DNA of 64,000 bases, from positions 640,001-704,000 of the forward strand of contig CAUEEP010000898.1 in NCBI GenBank assembly GCA_958450365.1, in the 5' to 3' direction. The position numbers and the translations under genes were made by a program. Positions 36,944-47,027 of this stretch are shown here, piece after piece. Every line of letters begins with the position of its first letter. The first letter of the stretch is position 1. The notes beneath the pieces are model-generated. The model was not told the DNA's origin and did no database searches. It worked only from the letters and a program-made list of their open reading frames with translations. This DNA is from Mesorhabditis belari (taxonomy: Eukaryota; Nematoda; Chromadorea; Rhabditida; Rhabditidae).

Positions 36944-36988
36944 CCCTTTCTTTACCCTTTCTTTACCCTTTCTTTACCCTTTTTTCGT
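36944..36988 (+). repeat. 11-bp tandem repeat
   Basis: Three to four copies of CTTTCTTTACC lie in a pyrimidine-rich intergenic stretch. Confidence 0.75.
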
Positions 36989-38737
36989 CCGTTCATTCAA
37001 CTTTCTCCAATTGATACACTTTTAGCCACAATATACGTGGGAATTTTCGTCAAAAAAGCCCCGAAAAGCTGTTGATCCGAAAGAGAAGAATGCGCTCGAC
37101 AATTCATCATTTTAATAGCAACATCTTGACCTTAGCAATTTGTGTTTTTGTCAGAAAAGCGTTTTGCGTATAAGAAAATGATTGGGTGATAGGGATCAGT
37201 TCTGAGGATTTTATTTTTGGTTGAGAATTCGAAGAAAAGTGACTGAAAATGAGGTCACTTTTTGAAAGAATGTAATTGGGGAGTTGAGGAGAAAGGGTAC
37301 AAAATTGGGCACAGCTAAAAAAGAAATGAGACTGATTATTTGATGATTTGAACATTTAGAATACAGACAAGAAGATTACAAATAGTTTTTACGAATGTTT
37401 GAGATTACTAAAACACTGAATCTATCTCAAGATGATGCCACGAGACAGATTGAAGTTTGAGAAAGTTTTGCCAAGATCAAGCCGGACAAAATCGAAAAGC
37501 ACAAAGAAGAGAATATCAAGAGATCAAGAGATCAAGCGATCAGATCAAATATCAAGAGAATTTGATAGTGATTGTGATGTCAAATTGAACTAGAACTTCA
37601 ACAAAGCTATTCATAACACACCAATATAGCTCTTTACTCACAATAAATATCCATCGGATCTAATAAAAGTTCATGCAAAAGCATAACACCCATCTTTTCC
37701 CCTTTCGCTGTTTCCATCAAACAATTTCCGTTTATTTTTTCTTTTTTCCAAGGCTTGAACACAAGAATTTCTTCTTTTTCACTCAACAATTACGATCGAA
37801 TCTAGGGGTTTCCTTTTTTTTAAGGGAAATGCGTAGTTTTCTCACATCTATTTGTAGTGCAAAATATGTAAGAAAAAAAAACAAATGATCTCAGAATACT
37901 CATCCATTTTCCCATCCAAACTAGACTTGCATATCGGAGAATTTGAAATGAGAATTGGATAAACGAAAAGTGAAAGTGACAAAATGAATTTCGAAGTGAA
38001 CATCTTGTGATATTTGGTGTCAGACAACAAAATTCAATTGCCATTCAATTACCATGCAATTGCCATTCAATTTTCAAAATGATTCATCTAAACTTTGAAT
38101 TCTTCTTGCTAAGTTTACTATTTGTAGTCGTAACTTTTTTTTGGGGGAGATTAACTGTAAACAAAAGATTACACAAGCATTCATCAAAAGAATTCCCCAA
38201 TTTGGTGAGATTTAGGGGTAAGGAAAAAGAAAAAGAAGGATAAAGAAAGAAAAGAAGTAAACACAATAGTAAAGCAACAGTTCATGAAAGAGAAAAGATT
38301 TGTAGTTCTTTATGTCGTCGAGTCGAACGTAATCCCCGGAAGATTCGGCTGGGTGAAAAAATTTGCATAGGAAAGCTTTTTATCGAGATGATTTCGGTGA
38401 TCAGACAATGGGTAGTGAAGCGAAAATTGAGGAAAAAAGATACAATATCAGGAATTTGATGGGGAAACTGGGCTACATCTTGCATGGCTGACTCTGTACT
38501 TTTGCATTGTTTCTCCCGTTGGAATAAGCAAATCATTTGCAAGCCTTAGTTATGACGAACATAAACTAGCATAGAAAACTCTACTATTACAGGTATTACA
38601 GTATTTCTTCTACCGTAGTAGAAAGCTCTATTGCGGTTGCTTAAAAAGGCTTTTTTTGAAGTTTAATGAAGTAGTATATGGCAAATTCTAGAGTCGAAAG
38701 TTTCAGTTTCAAAAGAGAAAGTTGGAAGGCATTCTAA

Positions 38738-39252
38738 TAGGTTGATGCAAAAGTCTTTTCGTTTTTTTCGTACTTCTGTTAAAAAAGTAACAAATTCACC
38801 AATTAATAGTTTGCTCTATAAAAAAAGTGTTTTTTTGTTCAATTTCCATCTTTTTAAATCAATTTCGGTTCACTTTCAAGCAAATTCGAGAGTGAAAAAC
38901 GCCTTTTTCGTAAAAATCTATAAAAAACTCTACGGAAAAATTGGCTGAATGAATTTCTCTGAAATTTTGGCGAAATATCAAACTTTTTTTTCTCTATCTT
39001 TTATCTATTGACACGAAGATAGGTTTTCTTTAGCTAAGGTGTCTGAACCGCATCATCGAGTTAGCCCTTTTTGACTACCCGACTTCATACTCTCAAGAAA
39101 ATCCAGGCATAAAATATTTTTAAACCCGTTTTAATGTTATTTTGCAGAAAAATAATTGGTTTTTCTAATGAAATCAACCGTAGTTTAATTGGTGCATTTG
39201 TTGGCTTGAAACGGCAGACGAAAGGGAACAAAAAGACTTATGCATCAACCTA
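38738..39252. mobile_element. 515-bp mariner-type non-autonomous element
   Basis: Termini TAGGTTGATGCAAAAGTCTT and its inverted partner AAGACTTATGCATCAACCTA lie next to TA. They resemble the mariner terminal repeat TTAGGTTGGTGCAAAAGT (known for Hsmar1-type mariners). The interior, in opposite orientation, matches the 34 and 45.6 kb copies (for example GGTTCACTTTCAAGCAAATT). No transposase reading frame remains. Confidence 0.85.
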
Positions 39253-39310
39253 ATATTACGGCAATTGAGTTTTTCATTTTACTTCAATTTTTTCCATTTT
39301 AGGTAGGATG

Positions 39311-39320
39311 GCTATATAAG
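39311..39320 (+). promoter_or_regulatory. TATA box candidate
   Basis: GCTATATAAG lies 85 bp before the ATG of the small secreted ORF at 39398. Motif and spacing are the only support. Confidence 0.4.
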
Positions 39321-39397
39321 CAAGGAAGCATTTAACCCCAGGTCCCCCATTTTTTCACCAATTGAAGACAGCTCTCTTGGTTCATCAGCGTCATTCA

Positions 39398-39676
39398 ATG
39401 GGACTTCATCTCCTTTTTCTTCATCTTCTTCTTCTCCTTCCTCATCCTATCTCCTCACCTTCATTCAATGCTCATTCTCTTTGGTCTTTCTCCTATTTTC
39501 CCCTCTTGGTCTTCGTGGGTGGTCTTCTTCACCCCTTAGCTTTGTCGATAATTGAGTTTTTTGGGGATGGGGACTTTAGATGGAAAGAGATGGAAAACCG
39601 CTTCTACAGAAGACGAAGAGAATTAGAGGAGTGTTCTTCCAACCAGAAAAGAAATAAACCATGTAAGAGCCCTTAA
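39398..39676 (+). CDS. Possible small secreted protein (uncertain)
   Basis: A 92-codon frame begins MGLHLLFLHLLLLLPHPISS, a good signal peptide, followed by a second hydrophobic stretch (FPLLVFVGGLLHPLALSII) and a basic cluster RFYRRRRELEE that could be a convertase site. A GTAAGA donor lies inside the last codons (after NKP), so the gene may continue in an exon I could not place. A TATA box lies 85 bp upstream. Against it: the Leu/Pro-rich start comes from a CTTCTT-rich low-complexity run, the region is otherwise gene-free, and no family is recognised. Confidence 0.35.
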   Translation: MGLHLLFLHLLLLLPHPISSPSFNAHSLWSFSYFPLLVFVGGLLHPLALSIIEFFGDGDFRWKEMENRFYRRRRELEECSSNQKRNKPCKSP

Positions 39677-39913
39677 AACCTGTTTATAAAAAGCTGCAGA
39701 TTGGGTCAAGGGTTGTTTTGGGCCAAGCCTTTAATAAAATCTCAAAAGCATTCTACAATTTGTATAAAGAAATTCTTCGTAGAAAATTATCGCATTTTTC
39801 ATAGTAAAAAGGAATTAAACCGGTTCAAAGCTACAGCCAAGAGATCGTCGAAAAACTGCGAGGCGATAATTTGCAAACACACTGTAGTTATGCCATTTAA
39901 AATAAAAATTTGA

Positions 39914-39974
39914 AAAGTCGAAATTAAGTGGCATTACGGGGGTTGAACCCGATTCGTGTAGGCCGTAGGCAAGT
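39914..39974 (-). repeat. tRNA-like SINE fragment, second copy
   Basis: AAAAGTCGAAATTAAGTGGC with GGGGGTTGAACCCGATTC matches the start of the fragment at 25140 and keeps a better B box (minus strand GGTTCAACCCC). It is truncated where the 39975 repeat begins, so one inserted into the other. Confidence 0.6.
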
Positions 39975-40150
39975 GTTAGTAAAACAAAGTGTTAGTAAAA
40001 TAAACCGTGTTAACATTTCTTTGTGTCGTTCTTCCCATCACTCCTTGTACAAATAACAATAAATGATCACTAAAATATTTGAAATTTCGACTCAAAAAAG
40101 GATATTTGATGAGTGTGAGTAATTGAAGATCATCAAATCTTCCATCAAAT
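39975..40150 (-). repeat. About 170-bp dispersed repeat, copy 2
   Basis: Reverse complement of 28803-28975 with very few differences. The word GTGTTAGTAAAA is duplicated at its left edge (39973-40002). Confidence 0.85.
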
Positions 40151-42451
40151 AGACTGCGCCACGACGAAACCGCTGGTGCATAAACTGCTAGAAAATAATA
40201 GCTAGGGGGTTTGGAAATCGGGAATCTGATCACCTTTTAGTACCATTCTTCGTCAAAATTATTTCAAAATCCTTATTTGTAACTTATAAGTAGCTGTCAA
40301 TGAGATACAATGCACACACCTATCCGATGCAAAAAATAGGAAATGGGGACCAAAATAGCCTAACTATAGGTACAAAAATTAGGTTTGGTACAAAAATCCG
40401 TTTTAGAGATGGTTCGTTGATCAGACAAAGGCTATTCAAGAGTGAAGGAAATTGAAAACGACCTCAGAGATCAGGGTTCTAGATCAAAAGTTCGCTTGAT
40501 CTACATAAATAAAATGAGCTCATTTTGATCAGAACACAAGGAATTTATAGAAATGGAGGTGGAGGAATGAGGCAAATAATGGCTAGGGAATTTAATTTTG
40601 AGGGCACTCTCATCCCCATCCAACACCCTGCTTTAGGAAATGCTTTAGGAAATGGATACAAAAAGGAAAAGATGGGATTTTTGACGACAAGATGGGGCAA
40701 ATTAGGGCCAAATGGGGAATATGTGCAGAATGGGAATCGGGCTGAAATGAATGGGATCTGAGGGAATGTGAGGAATGTGAATGAGGAGAGGTGACGAGGA
40801 AGGGACAAGGAAGGGACAGGGGAGGGACAGGGGAGGGACAGAGGGACAAGGTGTCATCCAGGAGGATCTCTTTAGAAGAGGAATATTCCAACTAGAAGAA
40901 CAAGAAGGAGATATTCCAACTGACATCACCGTTTCTTTTGCGATTTTATTTCGACACCGTTTCATCTTTCACAACCTCCCACAATGATGAGCCACTTTTT
41001 GTGGAAAAAGAAGGGAAAAGATCGAGAGAAGCGATATATAGGTTTCGTTTTTACGAAGTATTATTCATTATTCACAGGTTGATTTATGATCTCATTGTCA
41101 GGATATGTCAGGATGTTGGTTAAGAGTTAATTCTTGTGAAAAAAATAGGAGTTGCTTGCAGATATTGGGCTGGTGGGCTTAGAGTTATGTAAAAGAATAT
41201 GCAAGGCTCTTGTTTTGACAATGAGTCCACTAGAGTCACAAATTCTATGCATTAAACTATTCGTATTTCCACTGCAAAAATAGAAGAGATACCTAGAAGC
41301 TTAAATGAGCTCTTTGGTCAGACAAAAGGGTACTCAAGCGAGAGAATAAATGAAAGAAACGAACTTGAAAATCTCAGAAACAAATCTACGCAAACGGAAT
41401 GTCTGTTCAAAGAATGGAAACTTTAAAAATCGCAAAACTGTAAGTTCTTTTAAAAAAAAGGACAATGATACAATGATATCATACGAATTTCTAGTGAATT
41501 CCCCCTTTTCTTTGCAATTTTTGATTCATCAATGATGAAAGAAATGGAAAATCTACAATGGCAAAACCTTTTGATGTATTGTGTTGTTGAAAGTTTCCCC
41601 TATTTGACTCATAAAAGCGATTTTCATTCAAGGAACCCATATTGCCCGCTTTCAATATGTAGTAAGTCAACTCTTTCACAAAAGAAAGTTATTAGTCGAC
41701 TTTTTATGCCGAAAAGCGAGGGATTTGTCTCAAAAAGTGCGCGTGTCCAAAATAATAAATTTTGAGAGAGTCAACAACGAAAAAGTTGAAGAAAAATGGA
41801 AAAGAGACCATCGTAAATAAAGAGAACAATCTGATGTCTACACGAAAAATATTTACTTACTGTAAGTGGACGTCATTCAAAATATAGACACTTCGAATTT
41901 TTCTACCATCTCACCGTTTTTCTCCTACAATTATTTGGCATCAAAGTTGGGCTTTTCCAAAATTTTGAGACTACAAAAAGGTGCAAAACGATTAATTGAA
42001 CCTATTAATAACAGAAAATGGAACAAGTTTACAATTAAGTTCAAAAACGAAAATCTTGATCTCTGTAATTTGGGTTTTTTGCTAATCACAAAGATGATAA
42101 CGGAAAAGTGATTGTTTATAAATGATCGATATAAATGAACAAGACACATCCGCTTGAAATAAGGTTACAAATGAATACAACGAAACTTACTTTGAGGCGG
42201 TAATTGTGAAGCACCCTGTACTACAAGTTAGACTTGCTTATCTCAGTTTGGTGCTAACTAGAGAGTCTCCATTATCAACTATGCATTTGTGGCTATTTCC
42301 TACAGTAATTCTTTTCTAACTTACACTAACATTGACCGGTAAACAAGTCAGTAAGCATTGCAGCATTACAGTAAGCTAGACTAAGCTATACAGATGAAAC
42401 AACTGAACTTCTGGCTTCGATTGAAGAATTGAAAACCAATCCAGACTTTAC

Positions 42452-42821
42452 TACAAGGTGCGCCAAAAGTTCCCCGTACTTGTATTTTCTGCATTTTTGG
42501 TAATTTTAGATAAAAGATAAGATTTTAAAAGTAAGAAATTCTAATTCCTCACGAAAAACTGATTTAGAAAACGTTTCTGGTTAATTCATAAGTGCAACAC
42601 TATTTAAGACAGGTTGAGGGGTCGGGGTTTGGTCGCACAGTTAAGGGGGGGAGGGGGGGGGTACAGTTAAGTTATTTCCTTTGGTGGAAATTTGTGGGGG
42701 GGGGTTGGAAATCTTTGATCTAAAAGGAGGTACATTTCTTACTTTTAAAATCTTATCTTTTATCTAAAATTACCAAAAATGCAGAAAATACAAGTACGGG
42801 GAACTTTTGGCGCACCCTGTA
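42452..42821. mobile_element. 370-bp MITE with about 105-bp terminal inverted repeats
   Basis: Left arm starts TACAAGGTGCGCCAAAAGTT; right arm is its complement AACTTTTGGCGCACCCTGTA. The arms match almost perfectly for about 105 bp (to TTTAAAAGTAAGAAATT). The centre holds long G runs near 42644-42660 and 42696-42704. TA flanks fit Tc1/mariner-type insertion. Confidence 0.9.
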
Positions 42822-43194
42822 TAAGAATTTTTATCGAGATTTATCATTCGACTCAGAAAAATGTGATCATTCAGAAAATCGATGTTTTTTTGTCTAAAAT
42901 TCATGCAATAGATTCTGAGAAATTGACATTTTAGAGAAACTTAAACCTACATAAGAAAAACTACACAGGAGCTTTTTTCAAAGCGGTTCAAAACGCTTGT
43001 ATTTTAGCAATTCGCAAGGCCGCTAGTAACTTTTGCGAAGGTTGTTGTGTTGAAAAGGAAAGGAAAACTCCTGTGGAAAATTTCTTTTTAAATGTTCTTC
43101 AGAATCTATTGCATGAATTTTAGAAAAAACATCAATTTTCAGAATCAACACATTTTTCTGCGTCGAATGACATGACTCGATAAAAATTTCTATA
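42822..43194. mobile_element. Second MITE, immediately adjacent
   Basis: Imperfect inverted arms: AGAATTTTTATCGAGATTTA at the left, inverted TCGATAAAAATTTCTATAG at the right. Longer internal matches follow (AATTCATGCAATAGATTCTG and its complement). It abuts the previous element at TATA. Confidence 0.75.
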
Positions 43195-43390
43195 GAAAAT
43201 ATGCAATAGTCATCATTTCCAAATTTCTATTTCTATTTTTTGGAATGACTGAAAATGAGATCATTTTGAAAACAAGTGGTAATTTTGAAAGAAGAGATTG
43301 GGTTACAGAAAAGGATTGAAAAGAGAAAAGAAAAGGATTGGTCATTTGGTTTGGAATAATTGAGATGAGATCGAAGTGAGTGTACATAGG

Positions 43391-43455
43391 GAAAGGAAGG
43401 GAAAGAAAGGGAAAGAAAGAGAAAGAAAGGGAAAGAAATGGAAAGAAAGGGATGA
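43391..43455 (+). repeat. Purine microsatellite (GGGAAAGAAA)
   Basis: About six imperfect copies of GGGAAAGAAA in an all-purine run. Confidence 0.8.
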
Positions 43456-45056
43456 ATAACACGACAATTTGAGATTGACTTTGAAAAAAAGGGTAGAAAC
43501 GTTTGAATGTGAAAAGAAAAGAAAAGAAAGACAGGGGTTATTATCCAAAAAATACAATGAAACACAATTTCAGCTTTTTTTGTTAAACAAAGATGTCCAA
43601 TTTTGTTCTTTTCTTATCTGATTTGTGATGATGTTGAGTCCAAACTTTCAGAATTCAAAAAGAATCAGTCCAAAACTCAATTATTTCTCCTTGACTTGCA
43701 CGAAGAACCTTAAAAAAGAACATCAAAAGAGAAGACCTTTTAAAGAATTCATCTTCTCTTTTTCCTATTCAGCTTTTCATATAACCTTTGATGCTTTGTC
43801 CTTTCGAATTAATTCTAAAAAGTTTCATTTCATAATCGTGAAGGTGAATCGAAAACTTTTAACATTTAAAGAAGTGAATAAAGCTGAAATGAAAAACTGA
43901 AATGAGCTGATTTGATAAAATGAGGTCTTAGTCCTTCAGAGGTCTAAGTCCAATTCGAGGAAAACGTAAGAAGGGCAAAAGAAAGGGGAAGTGTTCCCTA
44001 CTTTCCTTTTCTTCTTTCATTCACTGATCTTCAGGCGTGATAGTGAACCGGCATTCAAAATGATAAGTTAAAAATGAAAGGGTGAAAAGTGATTGTTGAT
44101 TGATCTGAGGGCATTTAAGGATTAATTCTAATTATTGAGTTGGCAAGAAGGTACGATCGTTTAATCAAACTATAGGCGTTTCATTGTCAAAACTACTAGA
44201 GTTTTTACAGATTTACTCCTTCTTTTCCCCACTTTCGTACATTTATTTTTGACCGAGTTTACAGCTGTTTCAGACGTTCGCCGAATTAGAAAATGATTAA
44301 AACTGATTTTTTTGTTTTTGACCGGAATGAATGGCCATTCAAAATTGAACTAACTGTGTTAGACATGACTAACAAAACTAGCTTAAATCAAAATACATTT
44401 TGTTCTTTGTAATCAAGTCACTACATCCCAAAACTATCAAAATCAACTATCAATCGGGAAAAGGTGCTATACATAGAATAGAATTCAAGAGTTGATCTCT
44501 CAATTGAATCACCTCTCGAACAGTGATCATTCTTTGAATTCCCCAGCTTCAATGGGGATCCCCTTCCCTTTCCTGATCAGTTTCCCCTCGACTCCCCTTT
44601 CCCTTCTCTTCCGCTTTGTTTCCCTCCTCTTCCGCTCTTTCCCCTTTCCCATCCCGCCTCCATTCGACGTTTCTTCCGGCCTTCTTAAGTTTCCCCAAAA
44701 TGGATGTCCACGTTGATCGTATTTTCATCAGAAAAAAACATTATCTGGATAAATATATAAACGACGAAGGAGTCCAACTTTCAAAAGCTATTTTTTGACA
44801 AGGGATTTCTTTCTTTTTCTTGGCTAAGATATCGGATATCAACTCAATTATTCTTGGCAAGAAGAATGCATCAAATATTTTTGGTTAGCGAGAATGTGGA
44901 CGATTAGATTTTGGAGGATTCGTCAGATTTAGAGTTGTTTGAGCTAGTTTGGCCTGCTTGAACCTTTGAAAACTAGAAATGGAAACTAGTTTACTGTTTT
45001 GAACCAATAAAAGTGGAAAACCTGTAGGCAAACAGCTTTACAGAATAACGTCATAT

Positions 45057-45537
45057 TGCGTGGGCACATTTGAAATGAGAATTCCTAGAAAGAACGCAAT
45101 AATCAAAAAATGAAGAGCTCTATGGAATTTCGAGAAGTGAAAGGGGAATGTTTTGGAATGGAAAAGGGAAAAGAAGTGCAGCGACCACCCACATCGTCGA
45201 CATGGGTATACATATACATATTCAATTCAATATATATGAAAAAAGGAACCAATAATCTAGCTGGCGGGATTGAACCCTTGACCTCCCGACTAAGGCACTT
45301 CGCCATGGTGGCAAATACTTGATCATTAATTTGATCCACTTTAGTCTGATCTACATAGGAATCTCAATTCAAACCGATTACATTAAACACTTGGACTTGA
45401 GAGTAGATTTAAAGTTAAACAAGACATACTTTAGCCTTATCTAACAATAATACACACCATAATTCCGGGGTTAGCTTTTATCCAACTCAATAGGGAACAC
45501 TATAGGTAAAACTAAAGAGCTATGACGTATAGAGTTA
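45057..45537 (+). repeat. Dispersed repeat, copy B, with tRNA-like core
   Basis: Matches 27385-28021 at both ends. Its centre, minus strand 45308-45252, reads ATGGCGAAGTGCCTTAGTCG and GGTCAAGGGTTCAATCCC, recognisable A and B boxes. It therefore looks like a tRNA-derived SINE; the tRNA fold is not intact. Confidence 0.75.
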
Positions 45538-45540
45538 TAT

Positions 45541-46050
45541 TAGGCGGTCCAGAAAGTCTTTCCGTTCCTTTTCATACTTTCAATTAAAACCAACAAATGC
45601 ACCAATTAACCTATGGTTTGCTTTATTAGAAAGGCCAATTATTTTTCTGCAAAATAACATTAAAACGGGTTTCAAATGTCTTAAGTCTGCATTTTTTGGG
45701 AATATGAAGTCAAGTAGTCAAAAAGGGCAGTTTGATGATGCGGCTTAAACACTTTAGCTAAGGGAACCTATCTTGATGTCAGTAGATAAATGATAGAGCA
45801 CAAAAAGTTAGGTATATAGCCGAATTTTTAGAGAAATTCATTCAGCCAATTTCTTCGTAGAGGTTTTTATAGGTTTTTACGAAAGACACGTTTTCACTCT
45901 TGAATTTGCTTGAAAGTGAACCTAAAGATTGACTTAAAAAGATCGGAAATTGAACAATAAACACTTTTTATTTAGAGCAAACTATAGGTTAATTAATGAA
46001 TTTGTTATTTTTCAATGAAAGTCCATTAAAAGGAACGAAAGTCCGTTTAC
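45541..46050. mobile_element. Mariner-type non-autonomous element, copy at 45.6 kb
   Basis: The left end TAGGCGGTCCAGAAAGTCTT resembles the TAGGCTGTCCAGAAAGT terminus of the 23.7 kb MITE. The body is nearly identical to 33950-34430. The shared sequence continues to about 46130. A second partial unit (CACTCTTGAATTCGCTTGAA) follows at 46155-46250. Confidence 0.8.
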
Positions 46051-47027
46051 AATGATAACTTTTAACATTTGGAAGGTAACATTGAATTTGAAACATTACA
46101 AGTTGTCAGGTCAAGATAAACCTGATAAAAGATTTAAGACGTTTTCAAGACGTTTTCACTCTTGAATTCGCTTGAAAGTGAGCCTAAAGATTGACTTAAG
46201 AAGATCGGAAATTGAACAAGAGACACTTTTTATTTAGAGTAAACCATAACTCATTCAATTTCTTTCAAGAACTAGAAACTGATAATGAAATCTTTGACCT
46301 GAATTAAATACTTGAAGATCGGTTCTTCTCATTGATAGATGAGCTGAATATCTAATTGAGAGAAATGATCAATGGATCTCTATAAAAAATGAAGATATTA
46401 TGCTTGACAACTTTCAATAAGAGACTAGGATATAATATTTTAAAAAAATAGTGGTTCATCAAATAGATAGATCATCAAATACTCAATCAACAAGAGAAAG
46501 ATCCGGTTTGAAATAGCCAGACGTTCATTGTCACCTTTTTAACCTTTTTTTTGAAATCTTGATGGGTATGACTCAAAAATTACACTAAATTCCTTTGTGC
46601 CAAAGTCTTGATTTGCCTTATGACATTCACTTTTGAAAAGTTTAATTATAAACCTCTTTAGCGAAATGCGAAATGCGAAACTGTACTTAGAGCAAATTTT
46701 ATAAAATTTTAATGAATTCTTTTAAAAAGTCTGATCAAAAAAACAAAGACTCGTATGAAAAATAAAATGGAAAAAAGGTTTTAGAAGAAAATTCAATCTA
46801 AATGTTTTCTTATTTAAGTAGAAAACAAAAATGACACGAGTTTTCAATAGAAATGAGGATTAGAAATGAAAGAAATTGATATAAAAAGATACTGTAAAGA
46901 GAAGAAAAGGAAAGAGAAGGAGATAAAAAAGAATGTCGAGCAAGATTGAATAATAAACTATTGTTTTTATACTAAATGTACTGTAGTTTTCAATTTCAAA
47001 TACTATATTTGTCAGTGAGTTCTGGAT

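Larger units (their letters stand above)
32990..39397. other. Gene-poor, repeat-rich region
   Basis: No exon was supported in 6.4 kb. It contains two direct repeats (33088 and 33879), mariner-type element copies (33944, 35868, 38738), and an 11-bp CTTTCTTTACC tandem at 36944-36985. A promoter-like TATATAAG lies at 39313. Confidence 0.5.
39677..47027. other. Gene-poor, repeat-rich region
   Basis: No exon was supported across 7.3 kb. It holds a tRNA-like piece, a dispersed repeat copy, two adjacent inverted-repeat elements (42452-43192), a purine microsatellite and two larger repeat copies (45057-46140). Several open frames exist but have low-complexity or non-coding composition. Confidence 0.5.

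Noticed and set aside
43233..43565. Phe/Ser/Pro-rich minus-strand frames
   Set aside because: They come from the GGGAAAGAAA microsatellite read on the opposite strand.
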